A stretch of 64,000 nucleotides of DNA. Source: Candidatus Gastranaerophilales bacterium. Lineage in GTDB: Bacteria > Cyanobacteriota > Vampirovibrionia > Gastranaerophilales > Gastranaerophilaceae. This document shows, one piece after another, positions 1 to 8,261 of this stretch (positions within the stretch are counted from its first letter, which is position 1; each line of letters opens with the position of its first letter). Below the pieces are notes generated by a model. It was not told where the DNA came from and did not search any database. It saw nothing but the letters and a program-made list of their open reading frames with translations. The DNA lies in assembly GCA_944325735.1 (NCBI GenBank), contig CALVBI010000002.1:372001-436000 (forward strand), given 5' to 3'. Made by a program: the position numbers and the translations under genes.

Positions 1-220
1 TACCTGTAAAACTTCCCGGACCTATATTTACGGCAATAAGATTTACATCTTGAGGTTTTATATTATTGGCAGATAAAATTTCTTGCAAGGTAGAAATTAA
101 AAAAGCTGAATGATATTTATTATCTTTATTTTCTACAATTTTTGATGCAAGAATTTCATTATCTTTTTTTAATACCGCATACATTTTATCTAAACATGTA
201 TCAAATGCTAATGTAATCAT
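1..220 (-). CDS. tsaB: TsaB, tRNA threonylcarbamoyladenosine protein (3' part cut by window edge)
   Basis: Translating the minus strand from the ATG at 220 gives about 73 residues that run off the window edge. They begin MITLAFDTC and reach GPGSFTG, the characteristic N-terminal ASKHA motif of TsaB (YeaZ). TsaB is a non-catalytic partner of TsaD in making t6A on tRNAs that read ANN codons. The start codon overlaps the tsaE stop (ATGA), so the two are probably translationally coupled. Having TsaE next door agrees with the call. Only the N-terminal third is visible. Confidence 0.9.
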   Translation of the reverse strand, partial: MITLAFDTCLDKMYAVLKKDNEILASKIVENKDNKYHSAFLISTLQEILSANNIKPQDVNLIAVNIGPGSFTG

Positions 221-678
221 TTTGATAATCCCTCTATTATTTCGTCTTTGCCAACTGATTCAAATTCATAAATTCTAGAATCATCATCATTATATTTTAC
301 GTTAATTTTAATATGATTAAACGGAGCTTCGTTTTGGTTAAATTCAGCCCATTCCACGAAAGTTACCTGTTTGCCTTCAGAATATTCTCTTAATTCATCA
401 TAAATTGTTTTAATTCCTTCATTTTCAAGTCTGTATAAATCAAAATGATAAATAGGAATTGAGCCTGTATGATATTCGTTAAGGATTACAAAACTAGGGC
501 TAGTTACTTTTTCTTTTACATCAAGTGCATCTGCAACGAGTTTTACAAATGCTGTTTTGCCTGCTCCGATTTCTCCATATAGATTTATAAAACATCCGTC
601 TTTAATGAGTTCTGCAAATTTATATGCTAATTTTTTTGTATCATCTAAGTTATTACAAATTTGTTGGAATTTCTTCAT
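217..678 (-). CDS. tsaE: TsaE, ATPase of the t6A tRNA modification complex
   Basis: About 153 residues with a Walker A loop (GEIGAGKT), then TSPSFVILNEY and HFDLYRL, typical of the TsaE family. TsaE hydrolyses ATP to reset the TsaBD complex during threonylcarbamoylation of A37. The frame stays open upstream to 759, but I place the start at the ATG at 678 (MKKFQQICN), the usual length for the family; this start lies inside the 3' end of the GGDEF gene (overlap 653-678). It is followed by tsaB with a 4-bp overlap, so the genes form one operon. Confidence 0.9.
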   Translation of the reverse strand: MKKFQQICNNLDDTKKLAYKFAELIKDGCFINLYGEIGAGKTAFVKLVADALDVKEKVTSPSFVILNEYHTGSIPIYHFDLYRLENEGIKTIYDELREYSEGKQVTFVEWAEFNQNEAPFNHIKINVKYNDDDSRIYEFESVGKDEIIEGLSK

Positions 679-1999
679 ATATCTCTGCCCTGTTCCTTCC
701 ATTATTTTTTGCATTATATAAGGCTTTGTCAGCTTTTTGTAAAAATATTTTTTCGTCATCTCCTGATTTGTATTCGGAGACTCCTAGACTTATTGTAACA
801 TTAATATTTTTTTCGTCAGAATCTGTATTAATTTTTGAAATATCAATTTGAGTTTTTTCAACAGCTTTTCTAAGTCTTTGGGCAACCATTTTAGCTTCAT
901 CAATTTTTGTATAAGGAAGAATAATCGCGAATTCTTCCCCGCCATATCTTCCTGCAATATCATAATCTCTAAGCTGACGTTTAATCTCTGCTGATACAGT
1001 TTTTAAAACTAAATCTCCAGTTGCATGTCCATATGTGTCATTAACATGTTTAAAATAATCTATGTCAATCATAATGGCGCAAAGATTTCTTCTCTGACGT
1101 TTGGCACTGGATACTTCTTGTTTTATACGTTCTTCTAGTTGTCTGCGGTTATAAAAACTTGTAAGAGCATCTAACGTTGCATGTTTTAGAATTTCAGCGT
1201 AAACATTAGCTCTGTTGATTGTTGTTGCAGCTTGATTTGTAAGCTGTTCAATATAATTTATTTCTTTTTCACTTAAAATATTTTCTGTACTTTTAGTTAC
1301 AATACAGCCTAAAAGCTGATTTTCACTAATAAGAGGGAACAATCCTATTTTTTTATCAGGTGTAAGTATGTATTCTGATTTATTATTTATACATTTTAAC
1401 AGCTCAAATATTTTTTCATCTTTGCAGGCCGAAGGCCATATGAGTTCATTATTTATAAAAATATAGATTAAATGTTCGCATACAAACTTATCAATCATTT
1501 CTCCGATTATTGGAATTATATAACTTGTTTCATATTGGGTTTCAATAATTTTTGCAATATTTTTCATAGCATCGTGAAAATCAATATTTTTTTGCATTCT
1601 ATCAGACAGAATAATGTTTTGAATTTTTAAAGAAATTAAATAAGATGCAACTTTTAAAAATTCAATTGAGTCATTATTTAATTTGTCTTTAAATTCAAGC
1701 ATTCCGATAAGTTTTTGACCTTGATAAAGTCCGTAAAATAATTTTTGATCTTCAATAATATAGTTATTTTCTTTTAATTTTTCAAAAATATTATATAAGT
1801 TCTTTGTATTTTCTTTTTTATAAAATTCGTCGATGGAAATCCAACTTTTTGAAAAATCCCTAAGAGTATCAGATGTAGAATCGAATATAAAAATATTAAC
1901 AGGACAAAATGTTTCCTCAAGAACACGTGTAATACCTATAGCATTACACGTGTCATTAAGTTTTATTGATAAATTTTCTATATCTTTAAAATTCTGCAT
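653..1999 (-). CDS. GAF-like plus GGDEF diguanylate cyclase
   Basis: 448 residues. The C-terminal third holds a GGDEF domain with an intact GGEEF active site (about residues 353-357), and RDYD exactly five residues before it fits the allosteric I-site RxxD. It should make c-di-GMP from two GTP and be product-inhibited. Residues 1-270 look like one or two degenerate GAF sensor domains; no membrane segment is seen, so it is probably cytosolic. It starts on the A of the preceding gene's stop (TAATG) and overlaps tsaE. Co-expression with translation genes is unusual for a signalling enzyme; the input ligand cannot be read from the sequence. Confidence 0.88.
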   Translation of the reverse strand: MQNFKDIENLSIKLNDTCNAIGITRVLEETFCPVNIFIFDSTSDTLRDFSKSWISIDEFYKKENTKNLYNIFEKLKENNYIIEDQKLFYGLYQGQKLIGMLEFKDKLNNDSIEFLKVASYLISLKIQNIILSDRMQKNIDFHDAMKNIAKIIETQYETSYIIPIIGEMIDKFVCEHLIYIFINNELIWPSACKDEKIFELLKCINNKSEYILTPDKKIGLFPLISENQLLGCIVTKSTENILSEKEINYIEQLTNQAATTINRANVYAEILKHATLDALTSFYNRRQLEERIKQEVSSAKRQRRNLCAIMIDIDYFKHVNDTYGHATGDLVLKTVSAEIKRQLRDYDIAGRYGGEEFAIILPYTKIDEAKMVAQRLRKAVEKTQIDISKINTDSDEKNINVTISLGVSEYKSGDDEKIFLQKADKALYNAKNNGRNRAEIYEEIPTNL

Positions 2000-2748
2000 T
2001 AAGCTTCCAGTTTTTGTAATATATCATCTGAAATATCAAAGTTAGCATAAACATTTTGAACATCGTCGTGTTCTTCCAATTTGTCTAATAATTTCAATAT
2101 TTGATCAGCAGTTTTTTCATCTGTGATTTCAATTGTGTTTTGAGGAATTCTTGTTAAATCTGCTGATTCACTTTTAAATCCAGCTTTTTCAAGCCCCTCT
2201 ACAACATTTTGGAAGTTTTCTGGTGATGTAATGACTTTATATTGCCCTTCTTCTTCTGTAACATCCAAAGCGTCTAAACTGATTGCTGCTTCAAATAATT
2301 TATCAAAATCAGTATCTTCATTGAATGTGATTACACCTCGTTGATCAAACATCCAACCTACACAACCGGTAGCGCCTAAGCTTCCGTTATATTTTGTAAA
2401 GAAGCTTCTAATATCTCCAGCAGTTCTGTTTCTGTTGTCTGTCATTGCTTCTATAACAACAGCAACACCGCCTGGTGCATATCCTTCATAAATTAATTCT
2501 TCGTAATTGTCTGAAGATCCAGCTCCAGCACCTTTTTCAATAGCTCTTTTGATATTATCATTTGGAAGTCCTGCAGCTTTAGCCTTTTCAATAGCTGTTC
2601 TTAGTCTAAAATTCCCAGCAGGGTCAGGACCGCCAAGTCTTGCTGATACTATTAATTCTCTTGAATATTTTTGGAATACTACTGCACGTTGAGAATCTAC
2701 TTTTGCTTTTTTGTGTTTAATGGTTGACCATTTTGAGTGTCCTGACAT
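1999..2748 (-). CDS. YebC/PmpR (TACO1-like) family protein
   Basis: 249 residues beginning MSGHSKWSTIKHKKAK, the hallmark of the YebC family, at the normal length. Family members bind nucleic acid; some are described as transcription regulators and recent work connects them with translation of difficult (proline-rich) stretches. An AGAGG ribosome site lies just before the ATG at 2748. It is first in a minus-strand operon with the GGDEF gene, tsaE and tsaB. Two prepilins in this window (minus strand at 15390 and 47614) encode proline runs, but no functional link is shown. Confidence 0.9.
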   Translation of the reverse strand: MSGHSKWSTIKHKKAKVDSQRAVVFQKYSRELIVSARLGGPDPAGNFRLRTAIEKAKAAGLPNDNIKRAIEKGAGAGSSDNYEELIYEGYAPGGVAVVIEAMTDNRNRTAGDIRSFFTKYNGSLGATGCVGWMFDQRGVITFNEDTDFDKLFEAAISLDALDVTEEEGQYKVITSPENFQNVVEGLEKAGFKSESADLTRIPQNTIEITDEKTADQILKLLDKLEEHDDVQNVYANFDISDDILQKLEA

Positions 2749-2822
2749 ATTTATTACCTCTTTTCAAATTATTACTTTCTAAAAATAGTTTACCACAAAA
2801 AATTTGTATTTTTATTAATGAC

Positions 2823-2858
2823 TTGAAAATGTCTTTGATATTTGGTATAATCTATAAT
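2823..2858 (+). promoter_or_regulatory. Sigma70-type promoter of the Cys-repeat prepilin gene
   Basis: TTGAAA at 2823-2828 and TATAAT at 2846-2851 with a 17-bp spacer; a second overlapping TATAAT lies at 2853-2858. The ATG at 2886 follows an AGGAGC ribosome site. The promoter looks intact although the gene is out of frame, which argues against a dead gene. Confidence 0.6.
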
Positions 2859-2885
2859 GTGATTTTATGAAATTAGGAGCAGTCA

Positions 2886-4738
2886 ATGAAGAAGATTAAA
2901 TTATTTGAAAAAATCGGGGGGGGGGCGATTTAAGGCTTGCTCCACAATGGTTTTGGGGGTATACTTTAGCGGAAGTAATTGTTGTAATGTTAATTATTGC
3001 AGTGATTGTGTCTGTTACAATCGGTATAACAAAAGCAAAATTAGATAATGTATTATCTTATACCTATTATACTGGCTATTCAACATTACGCGAAGTAACA
3101 ACGGAGATGTTGTCTAATTGGAATCCAAAAGATGAAAATTATATTCAATCTTTAAATAAAGGTGTTTTCTTTGCTCAAAATATAATTGAATCAAGGTTAT
3201 CTTCAAATATTTTATATTTAATCCCAAATATAAAAAAATATATCTCTAATTTATATGTTGATACTTGGCAACAACCTGCTTATGCTGCTTGTACTTATGT
3301 TAATTATCAAGTAGATAATTCACCTTTGATTCATGAACTTGAGGATGCTCATAGATCTGGTTGTCAAAAAGCTGGTGGAACTTGGTGTTCTCCAATTAGT
3401 ATGGATTATTATGAACAAGTTGGATGTTATACGTGTTGTACACCTAAAAAAACAAGTAATTGTAGCCTTAATATTGAAAAACAATGTGTTGCAAGTTCCA
3501 AATATTTAGATCAAATTACTTGTACTTGTATAACTGGGTGTCAGTATTATCATAGAAATGAATGGAATAAATGTGTTGAAACTGGTGGAACGGTGGGTTC
3601 ATACCCTAATTGTGCATGTAATTGTCCTTCTGGCAAGGAATTAGAAAATGGGGAATGTGTAAGACAAAAAGTTTGTGTTACAAACTATGAGGAATCTGTT
3701 AAATATTATGATTGTACAACTACAGGGGGATCTTATACTGCTTATCCAGATTGTAGTTGTGTTTGTCCTAGTGGGAAAAAATTAGAAAATGGAAAATGTG
3801 TAGATATTCCATCTTGTACAGGTAATCCAGATTTGTATGTTAAATATTATGATTGTGTGACAACAGGAGGTTCTGTTGGCCCTTACCCAAGTTGTAGCTG
3901 TACATGTCCAAGTGGCTATGAACTAAAAAATCAGAAATGTGTTCTAAAAGCTGTATGCCCATCACCAGAGGATATGCCTTGTGGTTATACATGTGACCCT
4001 GATGTTGGAATTCCAACTCCAATAGTGGGCTTTGCTAGAACCTGCAGTGATGAAACCTATGAGTGGAGTGAAGACCAATGTAAATGTATACCATCTCCAC
4101 GTACCTTGCCACGCAAAGGAGAAAACTTCTGTAAATTATTTGAAGCGAATGCAAATATTATGGGTAATACCGATGTTTGCCAAGGAAGTGTAATCTCATC
4201 AAATACAACAGATTTTTCAAATAAAAAGCCAGATATTACATTGAGAAACGGTTTGCGTATTTATAATATGCACAATGACGCAACAGCAATAGCAATGCTG
4301 GAAGGTAATACCCAAGGTGGCGAATATGATGGCGTACCAAACACCAATGCATATGGCTACACTGTATATATTGATATTGATGGCGTGAAAGGTGATTCAA
4401 GACTATGGAGTGATGTTTATCCATTTTATATCACTTTATCTGGAAAAGTAATTCCGGGCTATGATTCAAGTGCAAATCCAAACGGAGCTGGTGGTGATAG
4501 TACAAGTCATATGCAAGTAAGCGTTGAATATGAACACTTTAATAGTGGAAAACGTGCAATTTCTTGGTTAGCTAAGAGTGTACCATTTAAAGAAGGAGCT
4601 TGTCTTGCTGGTTATGTAGGCGATGCAACACCATATTGTCGCAACAATCCTGCAGTAACTAAAGCACCAAATTGTACAACAGAATCTGATTCAGTATGTC
4701 GCGTGAAACAGATTTTACCGGTTAAGTTTTTCTTCTAA
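2886..4738 (+). CDS. Type IV prepilin-like protein with Cys-rich repeats; G10 tract, out of frame as sequenced
   Basis: From the ATG at 2886 the frame reads MKKIKLFEKIGGGAI and stops at 2931, just after a G10 tract. One extra G (or two fewer) joins it to the frame that is open to 4738, giving about 617 residues. The shifted frame encodes the prepilin site G-YTLAEVIVVMLIIAV and a hydrophobic helix, about three tandem 47-residue Cys-rich modules (C-x-C-PSG-x-x-LENG-x-C), and a C-terminal pseudopilin-like part with DIDGVKG. No usable start codon exists after the tract in the pilin frame. Likely a minor pilin or adhesin, phase-variable by inference. The 5' ribosome site and promoter are intact. 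Confidence 0.8.
2916..2925 (+). repeat. G10 homopolymer tract in prepilin codons 11-14
   Basis: Ten consecutive G inside the leader of the 2886 gene. As written the gene is off; 11 or 8 G would restore the full frame. Confidence 0.95.
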
Positions 4739-4778
4739 CTCATAATACAAAGTATCACAAATGTTGTGAGTATGAAGT

Positions 4779-4806
4779 AAGGTGTCGAATATTTCGACAC
4801 CTTTTC
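4779..4806. terminator. Rho-independent terminator between convergent genes
   Basis: Perfect 11-bp stem (AAGGTGTCGAA / TTCGACACCTT) followed by a T-rich stretch, between the prepilin stop at 4738 and the end of the minus-strand PHP gene. Confidence 0.8.
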
Positions 4807-4815
4807 CTTTTGTTT

Positions 4816-5436
4816 TTAATTTCTTAAGTTTTTTCCATGTAAGTCTGTGCCACCCGTTTTTATGAGGTTATATTTATCTGCTATTCTTTCGACTTCTTTT
4901 GCTGTGTGGAATTTAATAATTCCTCTGTGGCGTTTATATGGATAATAGACTTCAATGCCGTCAAGTCCGTATGAAATAAGTTTTTTTACAAATTTCTCGA
5001 GATTTATAGCCCAACAACAAGCGGGGTGAGCTAATACTGCAATTCCGCCTGCATTGTGGATTGCTTTTATAAGTTTTTTTATGTCTCGAGTTGAAAAAAT
5101 TCTTATTATATCTAATTCTGTTTCTTTTTTATTTTTTGCGCAGAATGACAGTAGTTCTTTGTTATTTACATCAATATTGTATGCTAATAGGTGCATAAAT
5201 ACATAACCGCACCATACATCAAATTCAATACCTGGAATTATTATATCTTCATTTAGAATACTTGTTTTATGGTAGGCTTCAAGTGTATTATGATCGCAAA
5301 ATGCAATTTTTTTATATCCAAGTTCTTTTGCTTGTTTAAGTATTTCATTTACATCTCCTTCTCCGTCTGAAAATGTTGAATGGAGATGTAGATTAACTTT
5401 TTTATTTATAAAATCTTCTTTTGTAAATTTTTCCAT
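4816..5436 (-). CDS. PHP-domain metal-dependent phosphoesterase
   Basis: About 206 residues with the PHP signatures in order: HLHSTFSDG, CDHNTL, the acidic EFD segment, VLAHPA and a final GGTDLHG. PHP proteins bind two or three metals; stand-alone ones of this size include nucleoside 3',5'-bisphosphate or oligoribonucleotide phosphatases. The precise substrate is not evident. I chose ATG 5436 over the upstream TTG at 5460, because TATAAT (minus strand, 5457-5452) overlaps that region and would give a leader of about nine bases. Divergent from the membrane protein gene at 5488. Confidence 0.75.
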   Translation of the reverse strand: MEKFTKEDFINKKVNLHLHSTFSDGEGDVNEILKQAKELGYKKIAFCDHNTLEAYHKTSILNEDIIIPGIEFDVWCGYVFMHLLAYNIDVNNKELLSFCAKNKKETELDIIRIFSTRDIKKLIKAIHNAGGIAVLAHPACCWAINLEKFVKKLISYGLDGIEVYYPYKRHRGIIKFHTAKEVERIADKYNLIKTGGTDLHGKNLRN

Positions 5437-5487
5437 ATTTGTACTAAAATTATTATACAATAAATGAAATTTTTTAACAGGAGAGAT

Positions 5488-6489
5488 ATGGCAAAAGAAG
5501 ATAAAAGTGTTTGGTTAATATTTTTTGAAGGCATAAAAATTTATGCATTGAATATTCATAAATTTTTCTTATATATGGCTTTTCCTGTATTAGGACAGTT
5601 ATTAGGTCTTTTTATGATATTTGGTTTAACTTATTGGTATACCGAAAATTTTCAGGATTTAACCGTTAAATATCCAGCTTTAAATGACTTTTCAACAATG
5701 CTTTTATGTATAATTCTTTCAGTAGTTCCCGGTTTGTTAATTTGGGCAAGAGCGTTTTGGGATTATTTAGTATCTTATGGCGCATTAAATTCTATGACAG
5801 ATGGGTATTTGAATACTGGTAGAGTCTATGATTTTAAAGCTCATAATTCTGTAGTTACTAAAAAAACTTTTTCATTTATTATTCTTTGGTTTTTATTTAG
5901 TATATTTACGATAATTTCAGTAATTCCTGTGTTCTGGATTATTGGTTTTGTATTTTTTATTTACTTTATTCTTATATTTCAGGTATTTACTTTTGAAAAT
6001 GGCTTATCTCCTATTGGTTATTTCAGAAGAAGTTTGCAGTTAGTAAAAGGTAAATTCTCAAGAACATTTTTATTAATGACTTTATTGACTATTTTTACAT
6101 ATTATTTTTTGACTGCAGGTTTAGGTGTTGTATTTGATGCTCTTAATTTTACAAAACCTATAGCAAAAATGTTTGAGACTTGGTCATATTCTTTGCCTTT
6201 AGAATATATTGAACAATTTAATATTACACCTGCATTGATTGGAAACGAACTTGTAAAACAAATTATATTTTTCCTAGTAATAGGTTTTACTTTACCAATA
6301 AGAAGTATTTGTTGGACGTTGTGGTATAACAATTTAGCTACAGATAATGATGCATCTATGAAAAAGCCTCAGCGTAAACCAAGAAAAAATAGCTCTAAAA
6401 AAGTTGTAGCTAAAACTTTCAAAATTGAAAAACGTGGTATTGATCCAGAAATAATCAGACGTGCAAGATTGGAAGATGATGAGTATTAA
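5488..6489 (+). CDS. Polytopic membrane protein with basic C-terminal tail
   Basis: About 333 residues with five or six hydrophobic helices, a soluble linker around residues 75-130 and a strongly basic tail (KKPQRKPRKNSSKK). The start at 5488 is preferred to 5464, because CAGGAGAGA sits 3-9 bases before it. The layout resembles YciC/DUF975-type or glycerophosphodiester phosphodiesterase membrane-domain proteins, but I see no diagnostic motif. It begins a plus-strand run that continues, with only 3 and 12 bp gaps, into the zinc-ribbon gene and rph. Confidence 0.6.
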   Translation: MAKEDKSVWLIFFEGIKIYALNIHKFFLYMAFPVLGQLLGLFMIFGLTYWYTENFQDLTVKYPALNDFSTMLLCIILSVVPGLLIWARAFWDYLVSYGALNSMTDGYLNTGRVYDFKAHNSVVTKKTFSFIILWFLFSIFTIISVIPVFWIIGFVFFIYFILIFQVFTFENGLSPIGYFRRSLQLVKGKFSRTFLLMTLLTIFTYYFLTAGLGVVFDALNFTKPIAKMFETWSYSLPLEYIEQFNITPALIGNELVKQIIFFLVIGFTLPIRSICWTLWYNNLATDNDASMKKPQRKPRKNSSKKVVAKTFKIEKRGIDPEIIRRARLEDDEY

Positions 6490-6492
6490 ATT

Positions 6493-6726
6493 ATGTTTAT
6501 TTGTAAAAATTGCAAATCTGTAGATAAATTCGAATTAATGTTTTCTCCTGATTACAGAGGGGATAAAGTATTTTTGCAAGAATATAATGAAGATGGTGAT
6601 ATTGTAATTACTGTTGACGGATATAAATTTATTCCTGATTTACAATTTATGAATGACCATGCAGTATGCAAATATTGCGGACAGATTTATATGTGGGATT
6701 ATGAAGGTAAAAATTATAATTTATAA
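6493..6726 (+). CDS. Small zinc-ribbon protein, unknown function
   Basis: 77 residues with two CxxC pairs (CKNC near residue 4 and CKYC near residue 59), which should bind one zinc as a rubredoxin-like ribbon. The middle is acidic and strand-rich. It lies 3 bp after the membrane protein gene and 12 bp before rph, so it is co-transcribed. No known family recognised. Confidence 0.6.
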   Translation: MFICKNCKSVDKFELMFSPDYRGDKVFLQEYNEDGDIVITVDGYKFIPDLQFMNDHAVCKYCGQIYMWDYEGKNYNL

Positions 6727-6738
6727 GGAAGGGTAAAA

Positions 6739-7443
6739 ATGAAAAGAGATGGTAGAGCAAATAACGAAACTAGAGAAATCAAGTTTATAAAAGATTATAC
6801 AAAACATGCATTAGGTTCTGTTTTGGTGCAATTTGGTGATACAAAAGTAATTACAACAGCATCGGTAGAAGAAGGAAAGCCAAAATGGATGGATAAAGAA
6901 GAAAAAAGAGGCTGGGTAACAGCAGAATATTCTCTTTTACCTTCTGCGCCAAATACAAGATGTCAAAGAGAAAGAACGAAAATTTCAGGTAGAACTCAGG
7001 AAATTCAAAGACTTATAGGTAGAAGTCTTAGGGCTTGTGTTGATTTAGAAAAAATGCCTGATTTAACAATTACAATCGATGCAGATGTAATACAAGCTGA
7101 TGGCGGTACTAGAACAGCAAGTATTTGTGGTGGTTTTTTAGCTTTAAAAATTGCAATTGAAAAATTGTTGGCTAACGGTACTTTGAAAGAGAATCCTATA
7201 ATTGAGCCAATTGGAGCAATATCTGCTGGTATTGTAGATGGTGAAGTCCGATTAGATTTAGATTATATTGAAGACTCTCATGCACAAGTTGATAGTAATG
7301 TTGTTCTAACAAAAAGCGGGAAAATTATTGAATTTCAAACAACTGCAGAAGGTGAACCTTATGAACAATCTCAAATGCTGGAGATTTTTAATGTCGCTCA
7401 AGAAGGAATAAAAAAAATAGTTGCGATGTATGATTTAGTTTAG
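6739..7443 (+). CDS. rph: Ribonuclease PH
   Basis: 234 residues, normal length for RNase PH, with MKRDGRANNETREI, TASVEEGKPKWM, RTQEIQRLIGRSLR and ADGGTRTASICGG as in the family. It removes nucleotides from tRNA 3' ends using phosphate. A GGAAGGG ribosome site precedes the ATG. It closes the small operon that begins at 5488. Confidence 0.95.
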   Translation: MKRDGRANNETREIKFIKDYTKHALGSVLVQFGDTKVITTASVEEGKPKWMDKEEKRGWVTAEYSLLPSAPNTRCQRERTKISGRTQEIQRLIGRSLRACVDLEKMPDLTITIDADVIQADGGTRTASICGGFLALKIAIEKLLANGTLKENPIIEPIGAISAGIVDGEVRLDLDYIEDSHAQVDSNVVLTKSGKIIEFQTTAEGEPYEQSQMLEIFNVAQEGIKKIVAMYDLV

Positions 7444-7518
7444 TATAATATTTCATTATCACAATAAAAGGTTGTTATTTTATAATTGCTTGACTAAAAG
7501 TCAGCAGAAAGGGGAAAA

Positions 7519-7824
7519 ATGAAAAAATTACTAATTGCATCTTTAATCCTTGTTATGAGTAGTGCAGCATCAGTTTATGCCGCTGATTCTCAGCCTACGA
7601 CTTACACTGAACGTTTGATTCAAAAACATACTCAAAAGATTGTTGATAAAGAAAAACAATTACAAGAACAACAGCAAGCAAGAGAAGAAGCACGTTTGAA
7701 ACAAAAAGAAGAATTTCAAAAGAAATTAGAAGCTGATAGAAAAGCTCGTGAAGATGCTGCAAAAGCAAGAAAACAAAAAATTGAACAAAAGAAACAATTA
7801 TTTAACCAATTAATTTCTGAATAA
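7519..7824 (+). CDS. Exported coiled-coil protein (paralogue 1)
   Basis: 101 residues: a clear signal peptide (MKKLLIASLILVMSSAASVYA, cut before ADS) and then a highly charged Lys/Glu/Gln helix over nearly the whole mature chain. Upstream (7444-7518) lies AT-rich DNA with a short TTGACT/AGTCA hairpin and an AAAGGGG ribosome site. A homologue follows directly. Function unknown; probably periplasmic and coiled-coil. Confidence 0.65.
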   Translation: MKKLLIASLILVMSSAASVYAADSQPTTYTERLIQKHTQKIVDKEKQLQEQQQAREEARLKQKEEFQKKLEADRKAREDAAKARKQKIEQKKQLFNQLISE

Positions 7825-7848
7825 CTTTAATTAATAAGGAGAATTATT

Positions 7849-8172
7849 ATGAAAAAGAAATTGGCTGCGTTATTAGCAATAGTTGTTATGTCTATGTCAT
7901 CAGTTTACGCTGCTGAATCTCAAGGCCCGATTTCAAGATGGCTTGATGGAGTAACAGGAAAGGTTGCAAAGAAAGAGCAATCTGCTTATCAAAAGCAGCA
8001 AGAAAAACAACAAAAAATTGCAGCAAAGAAAAAAGCAAGAGAACAAAAACTTGCAAAAAAAAGAGCCAAAGCTAAACAAAAAGAATTAGAAAGAAAAAAG
8101 AAAGCTGCAGAAAGACAAAAAAGAGTTCAGAAAAAGAAACAACAGTTTAAAGATTTGTTCTCAAAAGATTAA
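7849..8172 (+). CDS. Exported coiled-coil protein (paralogue 2)
   Basis: 107 residues with a signal peptide ending VYAAES, like its neighbour, a short amphipathic ISRWLDGVTGKV segment, then a Lys-rich coiled coil. Both mature chains end in a KK-Q-x-F-x-x-L-x-S motif. The pair arose by tandem duplication and is closed by a strong terminator. Mature protein is very basic (poly-Lys/Arg), which suggests contact with nucleic acid, membrane or an anionic cell-wall polymer; function unknown. Confidence 0.65.
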   Translation: MKKKLAALLAIVVMSMSSVYAAESQGPISRWLDGVTGKVAKKEQSAYQKQQEKQQKIAAKKKAREQKLAKKRAKAKQKELERKKKAAERQKRVQKKKQQFKDLFSKD

Positions 8173-8178
8173 TTAATT

Positions 8179-8209
8179 AAAAAGGTACTTTTGAAAAAGT
8201 ACCTTTTTT
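8179..8209 (+). terminator. Rho-independent terminator after the coiled-coil pair
   Basis: Long stem built on AAAAAGGTACTTTT / AAAGTACCTTTTTT with a three-base loop and a T run. Confidence 0.85.
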
Positions 8210-8261
8210 GCATTCATTATTTCTCTGTGATACAATTATTATATAATTGGAGTTATTATAT

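Noticed and set aside
3698-3856. Two 18-bp direct repeats as a mobile-element duplication
   Set aside because: They lie exactly one protein module (141 bp) apart in frame and code for the same residues, so they are internal protein repeats.
5464-6489. Start at 5464 for the membrane protein
   Set aside because: The ribosome site lies between 5464 and 5488, so 5488 is the better start.
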